Source: Pseudomonadota bacterium
Lineage (GTDB): Bacteria > Pseudomonadota > Alphaproteobacteria > Rhizobiales > Rhizobiaceae
Length of the DNA stretch: 22,124 bases
Direction: 5' to 3'
Assembly: GCA_023428515.1 (NCBI GenBank)
Contig: JAEYXI010000171.1
Span: 1-22,124, forward strand
Below the pieces are notes generated by a model. The model worked only from the letters and a program-made list of their open reading frames with translations, was not told the origin of the DNA and searched no databases. Both the position numbers and the translations under genes were made by a program. Each line of letters starts with the position of its first letter. The first letter of the stretch is position 1. This document shows, piece after piece, positions 1 to 7,128 of this stretch.

Positions 1-20
1 CTGCGCAACCCGCGCAGTCC

Positions 21-1589
21 GTGCTCAGGCTTTCGAACATCGCCAAGACCTTTGGCGGCGCGCGCGCGCTCAAGGGTGTTTCCTTCGAGGTCGCGCCCGG
101 CGAAGTGCACGGCTTGCTGGGCAAGAACGGGTCCGGCAAATCCACGCTGGTAAAGATACTCGCCGGCTTCCACGCGCCGGACCGCGGCGGTGTCATGGAG
201 TTCAACGGCGAGCCGGTGGCATTGCCGCTGGGTCCCGGAGAGTTCCGCAAGCTCGGCATGAGCTTCGTGCACCAGAATCTGGGGCTCGTACCGTCGCTGA
301 CGGTGCTCGAGAACCTTAGGCTTTCCAATCTCGTCAGCGCCTCGGCCAACCACATAAATTGGCGCGCCGAGCGTCGCGCCGCCAGTGCCGCGCTTGACCG
401 CTTCGGCATCTCCCTCGATCCCGGCGAGCGCGTCGATCGCATTAGCGCCGTGGATCAGGCGCTGCTCGCCATCGTGCGCGCATTCGAGGAGATCCGCACG
501 GCCTGCGAGATAACCGGCAAACCGGGCCTGGTGCTCCTCGACGAGCCCACGCCCTTTCTGCCCAAGGAAGGCGTCGCCAAGCTTTTCGAACTGATCCGCT
601 CCATTGCCGCGCACGGCTCGAGCGTCATCTTCATTTCCCATGACATTGAGGAAGTACTCTCGATCACCGACCGCGCGACCGTGCTGCGCGACGGCGAGGT
701 CGCGGGCAGCATCGCTACCGCTGACGCGACGCATGACGCGATGGTCGAACTTATCATCGGCCGCACGCTGGCGCGCTCCACACCGACACGTTCCGAAGCG
801 GTTGCCCGCGAGCCGGCGATCGTCCTGAAAGGACTGGAGAGCCGGTCGTTGAAGCCGACCGACCTGACCGTTGGGCGTGGCGAGATCGTCGGCCTGACCG
901 GGCTCATCGGTTCCGGTTACGAAGAGTTGCCCTATCTTGCTTTCGGCGCGCGCCCGGCGACTGGCGGGACGCTGGAAGTTGTGGGCCAGAGCGCGGTCAG
1001 GCTTTCAGAGTTAAATCCCAGACGTGCGATCGACATGGGTTTTGCTCTTCTGCCCGGCGACAGGAACGGCGCAAGCGGGGTCAGCAGCCTGCCGATCTAC
1101 GAGAACATGCTGCTGCCTGATCTCGACCGCTTCTTCCGGGGCGGCCGCCTCGACAATGGCGCGATGAAGCGCGAGGCAGTACGCCTCGGCGTTGAGTTCG
1201 AGGTCAGGCCGAACGACCCCCAGATGAAGCTGTCTGCGCTGTCGGGCGGCAATGCGCAAAAGGTGCTGATCGCGCGCTGGATGAACCGGATGCCGAAGCT
1301 CTTGCTGCTCGACGAGCCGACGCAGGGCGTCGATGTCGGCACCCGCGCGCACATCTTCGCGGCACTGAAAGCCGAAACCGCGAAGGGCATGTCAATCCTC
1401 TGTGCATCTTCCGACACCGAGCAGTTGGCTGAGATTTGCGACCGCGTCATCGTGTTCGCGCGCGGCCGGGTTCACAAGGTACTGACCGGCGGCGACGTGA
1501 CCAAGGACGGCATCGCGGAAGCCTGCTACGCATCCGTGCAGCTCGATTTACACCCAGGCGCCGAAAACGAAACCCTAGGCACGAATTAG
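21..1589 (+). CDS. Sugar ABC importer ATP-binding protein, two NBDs (start may lie upstream)
   Basis: This is the cytoplasmic ATPase of a ribose/xylose-class (RbsA/MglA-like) sugar importer, with two nucleotide-binding domains in one chain. The first domain has a clean Walker A (GKNGSGKST, about residues 34-42), Walker B ending DEPT (174-177) and the switch histidine ISH (205-207). Its signature motif is not LSGGQ but ISAVDQ (141-146). The second domain has the reverse pattern: a degenerate P-loop (GLIGSGYEEL) with a good signature LSGGN (407-411) and Walker B LLLLDEPTQGVD. Asymmetry of this kind is usual in the family. The GTG at 21 has no visible ribosome-binding site and the frame is open to base 1, so the true start is probably outside the window. 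The permease follows 3 nt after the stop. A binding-protein gene is not seen here and probably lies upstream. Family is secure; the sugar is unknown. Confidence 0.9.
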   Translation: MLRLSNIAKTFGGARALKGVSFEVAPGEVHGLLGKNGSGKSTLVKILAGFHAPDRGGVMEFNGEPVALPLGPGEFRKLGMSFVHQNLGLVPSLTVLENLRLSNLVSASANHINWRAERRAASAALDRFGISLDPGERVDRISAVDQALLAIVRAFEEIRTACEITGKPGLVLLDEPTPFLPKEGVAKLFELIRSIAAHGSSVIFISHDIEEVLSITDRATVLRDGEVAGSIATADATHDAMVELIIGRTLARSTPTRSEAVAREPAIVLKGLESRSLKPTDLTVGRGEIVGLTGLIGSGYEELPYLAFGARPATGGTLEVVGQSAVRLSELNPRRAIDMGFALLPGDRNGASGVSSLPIYENMLLPDLDRFFRGGRLDNGAMKREAVRLGVEFEVRPNDPQMKLSALSGGNAQKVLIARWMNRMPKLLLLDEPTQGVDVGTRAHIFAALKAETAKGMSILCASSDTEQLAEICDRVIVFARGRVHKVLTGGDVTKDGIAEACYASVQLDLHPGAENETLGTN

Positions 1590-1592
1590 ACC

Positions 1593-2594
1593 ATGACCAA
1601 TACTTCTGCCGCCGCCGGCAAGCGGGAAGCGATCCGACCGAACTACGGGCGCCTCTTCGAACGCGTCGCCCTTGTCCTCGTCTGGCTGATGCTGATCGCG
1701 CTATTCAGCGCGATGATGCCGCGTTCCTTCATGAACTGGGGCAATTTCGCGATCATGTTCGCGTCCTATGCTCCGGCAGCCTTGCTGTCGCTTGCCATCA
1801 TCGTTCCGCTGACTGCCGGCGACTACGACCTTTCGGTCGGCGCCACGCTGACGCTATCCTCCTGTGTCATCGGCGTCCTCAATGTCTGGCACGGCATGCC
1901 CATCGGCTGGGTGATCGTGCTTGCCCTTGTCTCGGGGCTTGCCGTCGGCCTCGTGAATGCGCTGTTCATCATCTACTTCCGCATCCCGTCCCTGGTAGTC
2001 ACCCTCGGCACGACGTCGCTAATCACCGGCATCGTGCAGTGGATGACGAATTCGTCGACCATCGGCGGCATCGACAATGCGCTCATCATGGCTGTCGTCG
2101 GCGGGCGGTTCCTGGGCGTTCCCTATGCCTTCTACTACGCGCTCGTTGCCGCTGTTATCATGTGGTACGTTTTCGATTACACGCCGCTTGGCCGCCGCCT
2201 GCTCTTCGTCGGACGCGGCCGCGAGGTGGCGCGCCTCAACGGCATTGCAGTGGACAAGGTGCGTCTTGGTGCGCTGGTGACCTCGGGCGTGGTGGCCGCA
2301 GCCGCCGGCGTGATCTATGCTGGCGTGCTCGGGTCCGCCGATCCCTATTCGGGTCTCAATTTCCTGCTACCGGCATTCGCGGCGGCCTTCCTCGGCGCCA
2401 CCACCATCCTGCCGGGCCGCTTCAATCCATGGGGCGCGATCGTCGCCGTCTACTTCCTGGCAACAGGCATAACCGGGCTGACCATGCTCGGCATCCCGCT
2501 CTGGGTCACCAACGTCTTCAACGGCGGCGCGCTGATCCTTGCCGTCACCATCTCGCAGCTGACGCGCGGACGCGAAGCGACCGACATCGGATAG
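1593..2594 (+). CDS. Sugar ABC importer permease (RbsC-like)
   Basis: This is an integral inner-membrane permease of the branched-chain/ribose type (BPD_transp_2 family), 333 residues. It has about eight to ten hydrophobic segments after a short cytoplasmic N-terminus; the first runs roughly from residue 25 to 42. The segment reading PLTAGDYDLSVGATLTL is the hallmark of sugar ABC permeases of this class, and the LGRRLLFVGRGREVARLNGI stretch fits the loop that contacts the ATPase. It starts at ATG 3 nt after the stop of the ATPase gene, so translational coupling is likely; the Shine-Dalgarno is weak. It should pair with that ATPase as one transporter. Substrate is not deducible. Confidence 0.92.
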   Translation: MTNTSAAAGKREAIRPNYGRLFERVALVLVWLMLIALFSAMMPRSFMNWGNFAIMFASYAPAALLSLAIIVPLTAGDYDLSVGATLTLSSCVIGVLNVWHGMPIGWVIVLALVSGLAVGLVNALFIIYFRIPSLVVTLGTTSLITGIVQWMTNSSTIGGIDNALIMAVVGGRFLGVPYAFYYALVAAVIMWYVFDYTPLGRRLLFVGRGREVARLNGIAVDKVRLGALVTSGVVAAAAGVIYAGVLGSADPYSGLNFLLPAFAAAFLGATTILPGRFNPWGAIVAVYFLATGITGLTMLGIPLWVTNVFNGGALILAVTISQLTRGREATDIG

Positions 2595-2822
2595 GCGAGT
2601 ACAGGACCGACCCGGACAACCATCGCGATTTCGCTCTGCCGCATGGGGCGGGTCCAACTGCCTTGCCGGCCAAGGTCCTTCGCCTATCAAGCGAGCAGAG
2701 CCCGCTGCGCTGCGTCGATGCTTTCCAGATATTTCGAGGCGTAGGCTAGTCCGCGCGACGCGATCAGGCAGTCGCCAGCCGCGAACCCTCCCATTCAGAG
2801 GCAGTGAACTTTTCCCAACGTG
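2595..2822. other. Intergenic stretch, no confident gene
   Basis: About 300 bases separate the permease stop from the regulator's preferred start; the last part holds a promoter and operator described separately. On the minus strand the segment about 2786-2685 reads as a 34-residue ORF (ATG, ending ...IDAAQRALLA). A neighbouring frame gives another protein-like piece broken by stops. This could be the eroded C-terminal end of a lost gene or chance coding in GC-rich DNA. No terminator hairpin with a T-run was seen. Confidence 0.3.
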
Positions 2823-2851
2823 TTGACACCAGCCGGACTCTATTGTGTAGT
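2823..2851 (+). promoter_or_regulatory. Sigma70-type promoter for the gntR-TRAP-rpiB operon
   Basis: A perfect TTGACA (2823-2828) is followed after exactly 17 bp by TGTAGT (2846-2851), which matches TATAAT at 4 of 6 positions. The expected transcription start is near 2858, giving a leader of about 35 nt before the ATG at 2894. The -10 element overlaps the palindromic operator at 2849-2863. Boxes and spacing are read directly from the sequence; activity is inferred. Confidence 0.6.
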
Positions 2852-2863
2852 GGTCAGACCACT
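2849..2863. promoter_or_regulatory. FadR-type GntR operator palindrome overlapping the -10
   Basis: AGTGGTCAGACCACT is a perfect 7-1-7 palindrome centred on A2856. Its core TGGTC-N-GACCA matches the TGGT-NNN-ACCA operator class known for FadR-subfamily GntR regulators (FadR, PdhR, LldR). It covers the end of the -10 and the predicted transcription start, where a bound repressor would block RNA polymerase. The gene immediately downstream encodes a FadR-type GntR protein, so autoregulation and control of the TRAP operon are the natural reading. Confidence 0.65.
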
Positions 2864-2893
2864 GTAAGGCCAGTTGGGAGGAGAGCGATCCGG

Positions 2894-3634
2894 ATGGCCG
2901 CCGTGCTAGCCGAAAGCAGCGATCTGTCGGGTGCGGAGAAGGTCTTTGCCTTCTTCCGCGATGCGTTGCTCGACGGGACGCTCAAGGCCGGCGAGCGGCT
3001 GCTGGGCGAACGGGAACTGTCGCTGAAGCTCGGCGTGTCCCGCCCGCTGCTGCGCGAGGCGCTGCGTTCGCTCGCCATGCTGGGCTTCCTCGATATCCAG
3101 CACGGCCGCGGGGCCTTCGTGCGCCAGGCGGACATTGCCGTGCTGTCGGATTTCTTCACCTTCAGCCTCGCTCAGCAGCCCGACATTCTCGATGACGTGA
3201 TGGATGCGCGCATCGCCATCGAATGCCAGGCGATCAGGCTGGCCTGCGACAGGGCGAGCGAAGCCGACCTGAAGCGCATCGGTTCGAAGCTGACGCGTCT
3301 GATGGACACGCTTCACGACCCTATCGAAGGCGGCGCGGCCGACTTCGCTTTCCACCAGGCGATCGTGGAAGCTGGCCGCAGCGAGGCGCTCAATACGCTC
3401 TATGGCGCGATCGGCGATCTCTTGCGCCGCAGCCACGTGCAGCGCCGCGAAGTGACCATCTCCGAGCCCGGCATCGTTGACTACCTGCTCGAAGCTCACC
3501 GGGAGGTCTTCCTATCGATCGTAGACAGGAATCCGGACGCGGCCGACCGCAAGCTGCGCGAACATTTCGCGATCGGCAACGAGTTCCGCCGGCGCAGCCT
3601 CATATCGGCCTTCTCCAGGAGGCCGGCGACCTAA
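2894..3634 (+). CDS. GntR-family (FadR subfamily, FCD domain) transcriptional regulator of the TRAP operon
   Basis: This is a cytoplasmic ligand-responsive DNA-binding protein, probably a repressor. The N-terminal winged helix-turn-helix spans about residues 15-78 and includes the GERLLGERELSLKLGVSRPLLREALRSL recognition region (split here as GERLLGERELS and LGVSRPLLREAL). The all-helical FCD effector domain spans about 100-225. The usual metal-site residues D150, H154, H202 and H224 are all present. ATG 2894 was chosen over the longer GTG frame at 2804 for two reasons: a strong GGGAGGAG (2876-2883) lies 10 nt upstream, and the promoter and operator occupy the intervening DNA. The dctP start lies 35 nt downstream, so regulator and transporter are probably co-transcribed. 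The inducer is likely the imported sugar acid or a catabolite; its identity is unknown. Confidence 0.9.
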   Translation: MAAVLAESSDLSGAEKVFAFFRDALLDGTLKAGERLLGERELSLKLGVSRPLLREALRSLAMLGFLDIQHGRGAFVRQADIAVLSDFFTFSLAQQPDILDDVMDARIAIECQAIRLACDRASEADLKRIGSKLTRLMDTLHDPIEGGAADFAFHQAIVEAGRSEALNTLYGAIGDLLRRSHVQRREVTISEPGIVDYLLEAHREVFLSIVDRNPDAADRKLREHFAIGNEFRRRSLISAFSRRPAT

Positions 3635-3669
3635 ACCAGAAGCATGAAATCCAAGGGAGGAGTTACACC

Positions 3670-4659
3670 ATGCTGCACAAGATGATTATTGGGGCCCTGA
3701 CTGGCGGGGCCGTGGCGTTGGCAACGCTCGGCGCTGCACACGCGGTCGAGTTGCGCTACGCCCATGTCGGCGCCGAGGGCGATATCCAGACGATCTACGC
3801 CGCGCAGGCGGCTGAAGGCATTTCCACCGCGACCAATGGTGAGGTGACGGTCACCGTCTATCCGGCGAGCCAGCTCGGTGGCGTCGCCGAGACGGTCGAC
3901 GGCGTGCGTATGGGTTCTATCTCGATGGGCCACCACGACTTCGCGTCGCTGGCCCGGCTGGTGCCCGAGGTGGCGGTGTTCAACGCGCCTTTCATCTATC
4001 GCGACGGCGCACATGCGCTGGCCGCCACCGATCCCGCCACGTCGCCGGCACTTCAGGCGATCAACGAGAAGCTGGTGGCGCAGGGCGTGCGCATCATCGG
4101 CCGCATCTATCGTGGCGACAGGCAGATATCGTCCAACTTCCCGGTCAAGAGCCCGGCTGACCTTGCGGGCAAACCCTTCCGTGCGGTGCCCCTGGAGCTC
4201 TGGGTGTCGATGGTGAAAGGGTTCGGCGCCATCCCAACGCCGGTCGAGGTCGCCGAGCTCCCGACTGCCCTGATGACAGGCGTCGTCGTCGGCCAGGAGA
4301 ATCCGCTGACGATGATCGCCTCCAACAACCTCAACGAGGTGCAGTCGCACATCTCCATGACGGGCCATATGCGCGCGGTGCTTGCCGTCTTCGTCAATGA
4401 GGAAGTCTGGCAGGGCCTCACCGAGGAGCAGCGCGCGGCGATCACCAAGGTGCTCGACGACGAGGCGAAGAAGTCGCTTCAGATGGCGCAGGAAGGCGAG
4501 GCCAAGCTGGTCGAGGAGTTGAAGGGCCGCGGCATGACCGTCATCACCGAGGCCGACGGGCTCGACATTGCTGCCTTCCGCGAGAAGGTCGGCGCCCAGA
4601 TCGCCCAGGATTTCCCGACCTTCACTCCGCTGATCGAGCAGATCCAGGCGGTGAAGTAA
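3670..4659 (+). CDS. dctP: TRAP transporter substrate-binding protein (DctP type)
   Basis: This is the periplasmic solute receptor of a tripartite ATP-independent (TRAP) transporter, 329 residues. A Sec signal peptide covers residues 1-25, with predicted cleavage after AAHA and before VELRYAHVG. Family motifs include the NAPFIYRD segment, the SPADLAGKPFRAVP segment holding the arginine that normally binds a substrate carboxylate, and VVGQENPLTMI. An excellent Shine-Dalgarno, GGGAGGAG (3655-3662), lies 7 nt before the ATG. The gene is followed by a 13-bp hairpin and then dctQ and dctM. The downstream rpiB suggests a sugar acid or sugar-derived ligand, but this is inference. Confidence 0.93.
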   Translation: MLHKMIIGALTGGAVALATLGAAHAVELRYAHVGAEGDIQTIYAAQAAEGISTATNGEVTVTVYPASQLGGVAETVDGVRMGSISMGHHDFASLARLVPEVAVFNAPFIYRDGAHALAATDPATSPALQAINEKLVAQGVRIIGRIYRGDRQISSNFPVKSPADLAGKPFRAVPLELWVSMVKGFGAIPTPVEVAELPTALMTGVVVGQENPLTMIASNNLNEVQSHISMTGHMRAVLAVFVNEEVWQGLTEEQRAAITKVLDDEAKKSLQMAQEGEAKLVEELKGRGMTVITEADGLDIAAFREKVGAQIAQDFPTFTPLIEQIQAVK

Positions 4660-4665
4660 AAACCG

Positions 4666-4700
4666 GGAACGGCGGCGGCTACGTTGCCCGCCGCCGTTCC
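4666..4700 (+). terminator. 13-bp intercistronic hairpin between dctP and dctQ
   Basis: GGAACGGCGGCGG (4666-4678) is perfectly complementary to CCGCCGCCGTTCC (4688-4700) across a 9-nt loop. No T-run follows, so it is unlikely to be a full intrinsic terminator. In this position it more plausibly protects the dctP message 3' end or attenuates read-through, giving more binding protein than permease. Confidence 0.6.
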
Positions 4701-4754
4701 GGCTGTTCTAGCCTGAACAGAAAATCGGTCAATTGGTGCTGGAAGGAGGAAGGG

Positions 4755-5222
4755 ATGCGCGTCGCGGAACGCATTCTCACAGCTTTTGTCGTGATCGTTA
4801 TGGCCGGCCTCGTGTTGGTACCGACGGCCCAGGTCATCATGCGCGGCGTCTTCGTGCTTCCTTTTATCGGTGCGGAGGAACTGACCCGTTTCCTGCTTAT
4901 TGTCCTGATCTTCTGCGCCTATCCGCTGGTCGTCGAGCGCGGCGAGAATATCGTCATGGGTGAATTCAAGGCGGCGATGCCCGCGCGGCTGCGTGGCGTC
5001 GTCAACTGGACGATCTCGCTGACCGCAGTCGGCGTCACGGGTTTCATCGCCTATGTGACCGCCGCCAACATCTCCAGGAACCTGACGAACGCGACACCGA
5101 CGCTTGGCATCCCGTTCTGGATATTCCTGGGGGCGACACTCTTCGGCTTCGCCGGCGCGGCAATCGTTCACCTCATCCACCTGCGCAAGCCGCCGCAGGC
5201 CGACACGAACATCGCGGTCTGA
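4755..5222 (+). CDS. dctQ: TRAP transporter small permease (DctQ type)
   Basis: This is the small inner-membrane subunit of the TRAP transporter, 155 residues with four predicted membrane helices. The family-like stretch PFIGAEELTRFLLIVLIFCAYP lies in the second (mainly EELTRFLLI). An AAGGAGG (4743-4749) precedes the ATG by 5 nt. It lies between dctP and dctM, with 5 nt between its stop and the dctM start. The role is to dock with the large permease in the Na+- or H+-driven transport complex. Confidence 0.9.
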   Translation: MRVAERILTAFVVIVMAGLVLVPTAQVIMRGVFVLPFIGAEELTRFLLIVLIFCAYPLVVERGENIVMGEFKAAMPARLRGVVNWTISLTAVGVTGFIAYVTAANISRNLTNATPTLGIPFWIFLGATLFGFAGAAIVHLIHLRKPPQADTNIAV

Positions 5223-5227
5223 TCGCC

Positions 5228-6505
5228 ATGGGTTTTGCTGTCGTCATCGCCTTCCTGGCACTGTTCATGCTGGGTTTTCCGGTGGTCTACGCCATCCTGC
5301 TGCCGTCGATCGTCTACGTGATCGTGGAGGGACTGCCGCTCGGCCTCCTGGCGCAGCGCGTCACCTATGCGCTCGATTCTTTCCCGCTGGTCGCCGTGCC
5401 GCTGTTCATCTTCGTTGGCAATCTGATGAACCTGTCGGGCATCACCGACCGCATCTTCCGCTTCGCTTACACGCTGGTCGGTCGCATTCCGGGCGGCCTT
5501 GCGCAGGTCAACGTCTTCGGCAGCCTGGTCTTCTCGGGCATGTCCGGTGCCGCACTGGCCGATATAGGCGGGCTGGGGCGCATCGAGATCGACGCGATGA
5601 AGAAGCGCGGCTTCGACCCTTCCTTCGCCGGCGCGGTCACCGCCGCCTCTGCGACTCTCGGACCGATCTTCCCTCCGTCGATCCCGCTCATCGTCTATGG
5701 TTCGGTGACCAGCGTCTCGATCGTGCAGTTGCTGGTCGCAGGCATCATGCCTGCGCTCGTCTGCACCGTGCTCTTGATGGTCACGGTGCTGATCGTGGCG
5801 CTCCGGCACAACCATCCGCGCGCCGAGCGCTGGTCGACGCCGCGCGAGGTGGTGCGCGACCTTCTGCCGGCGATGCCCGCCATTGTGGCGCCCGCGCTGA
5901 TGATCGCCGGCATGACGTTCGGTGCCTTCACGCCGACCGAAGCGGCGGCCATCACGGCGGTCTACGTCGTCATCATCAGCGGGGTCTTCTATCGCGAACT
6001 GACACTCGCCCATCTCTGGAATTCCTGCGTGCTGACCGCCCGCAGTTCCAGCGCGATCCTGATCATCGTTGCGGCTGCCGCGCTGTTCGGCTGGATTCTC
6101 GCCGTGGAACAGGTGCCGCAATCTTTTGCCGCCGCGCTTCTCAGTTTGTCTGCAGACCCGCTCATGCTGCTGATCATCGCCAACCTGATCTTCTTCGTCG
6201 CGGGCATGTTCCTGGACTCCACCACCGCGACGCTTCTTTTGGTGCCGATCATCGCGCCCCCCCTCGTCATGGCCGGCGTGGACCCGGTGCAGCTTGGCAT
6301 CGTCACCATCTTCAACCTGATGATCGGCTTGCTGACGCCCCCCATGGGCCTGTCGCTGTTCCTGGTGTCCGACATCGCGAAAGTGTCGATCCGTCAGCTT
6401 CTGCGTGCCCTGCTGCCTTTTTACATCCCGCTGCTCACCACGCTTGCAATCCTGACCTTCGCCAAGGATTTCACGCTGTGGCTGCCGCGCCTGATCGCCC
6501 AATAA
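5228..6505 (+). CDS. dctM: TRAP transporter large permease (DctM type)
   Basis: This is the ion-coupled transport subunit of the TRAP system, 425 residues with about eleven or twelve membrane helices. Two diagnostic regions are visible: FSGMSGAALADIGGLG followed by EIDAMKKRGFDP, and then ATLGPIFPPSIPLIVYG. The latter is the near-invariant G-(I/P)xPPSI segment of DctM proteins. The C-terminal half repeats the fold with LTPPMGLSLFLVS. The length is normal for the family (about 425-430). It follows dctQ at 5 nt and precedes rpiB at 17 nt, consistent with one transcript. Confidence 0.94.
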   Translation: MGFAVVIAFLALFMLGFPVVYAILLPSIVYVIVEGLPLGLLAQRVTYALDSFPLVAVPLFIFVGNLMNLSGITDRIFRFAYTLVGRIPGGLAQVNVFGSLVFSGMSGAALADIGGLGRIEIDAMKKRGFDPSFAGAVTAASATLGPIFPPSIPLIVYGSVTSVSIVQLLVAGIMPALVCTVLLMVTVLIVALRHNHPRAERWSTPREVVRDLLPAMPAIVAPALMIAGMTFGAFTPTEAAAITAVYVVIISGVFYRELTLAHLWNSCVLTARSSSAILIIVAAAALFGWILAVEQVPQSFAAALLSLSADPLMLLIIANLIFFVAGMFLDSTTATLLLVPIIAPPLVMAGVDPVQLGIVTIFNLMIGLLTPPMGLSLFLVSDIAKVSIRQLLRALLPFYIPLLTTLAILTFAKDFTLWLPRLIAQ

Positions 6506-6522
6506 CCTCCCAGGAGACTTCA

Positions 6523-6969
6523 ATGCGCATCGTCATAGGTTCCGACCACGCCGGCTACCCGCTCAAATCGACCATCGTCGAGCATGTGAAGTCGCTGGGC
6601 CACGAAGTCGAGGACGTGGGTTCCCATACGCCGGACCCCGTCGATTTTCCTGACATCGCACGCGCCGTGACCTCGGCCATCCAGGAGGGTCGCGCTAACA
6701 GGGGATTGATGGTCTGCGGCACCGGCGTCGGCGCCGCGATCGCCGCCAACAAGGTGAAAGGTATCCGCGCTGCGGTCTGCCACGACGTGCATTCGGCACA
6801 CCAGTCGGTCGAGCATGACGACGTCAACGTCATGTGCATCGGCGCCCAGATTGTAGGCGCCTGGCTGGCCAAGGATCTCGTCGCCGCCTACCTCGAAGCC
6901 GAGTTCTCGACCGACGAGGATTTCCGGCGCCGCGTACGCAAGCTGGCGGAGATGGACGAGGGCCGCTAG
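6523..6969 (+). CDS. rpiB: RpiB/LacAB-family sugar-phosphate isomerase
   Basis: This cytoplasmic aldose-ketose phosphate isomerase has 148 residues, the usual size for RpiB. Visible active-site features are SDHAG (D8, H9), the catalytic-cysteine motif CGTGVG (C65, T67), and EHDDVNV (H98, N102). ATG 6523 has AGGAGA (6512-6517) 5 nt upstream and lies 17 nt after dctM. Classical RpiB converts ribose-5-phosphate to ribulose-5-phosphate. Members embedded in catabolic operons can act on other sugar phosphates, including the tetrulose phosphates of erythritol/threitol pathways. The SAHQSVEHDD form rather than the REHN(D/N)ANV form I recall from housekeeping enzymes fits a specialised catabolic role. 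The exact substrate is open. Confidence 0.9.
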   Translation: MRIVIGSDHAGYPLKSTIVEHVKSLGHEVEDVGSHTPDPVDFPDIARAVTSAIQEGRANRGLMVCGTGVGAAIAANKVKGIRAAVCHDVHSAHQSVEHDDVNVMCIGAQIVGAWLAKDLVAAYLEAEFSTDEDFRRRVRKLAEMDEGR

Positions 6970-7046
6970 ACGGACCTTTCGCGTCTCCAGAATATCCGCC
7001 GTCAGTTCCCTGACATCGATGCTCGGAATCCCCAACGCTCTGCTCA

Positions 7047-7064
7047 TCGTACACTAGTATACCA
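7047..7064. promoter_or_regulatory. Imperfect 18-bp palindrome upstream of the oxidoreductase operon
   Basis: TCGTACACTAGTATACCA pairs at 7 of 9 positions around a central CTAG. It lies just upstream of a possible -35 TTGACT (7072-7077) with a weak CAAGAT -10 (7094-7099), 82 bases before the oxidoreductase start. It is a candidate operator for a GntR/FCD regulator such as the one at 11506. Position and symmetry are seen; function is inferred. Confidence 0.35.
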
Positions 7065-7128
7065 ATTTTCGTTGACTCCCTTCTTTCCAACGGCAAGATA
7101 GCCGCTCTGGCGACTATGGGAGGATGGG

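Noticed and set aside
1436..2749. Long + strand frame of 437 codons over the first permease
   Set aside because: The Arg/His/Cys-rich composition is typical of an out-of-frame reading; the permease frame has clear family motifs.
2804..2894. GTG 2804 as the start of the GntR regulator
   Set aside because: The extra 30 codons cover a good promoter and operator and are not GntR-like; ATG 2894 has a strong ribosome site.
5168..6523. Long minus-strand frame of about 450 codons
   Set aside because: It lies antisense to dctM, is rich in Arg/Asp/His/Gln, and shows no domain; it is a GC-rich shadow of a certain gene.
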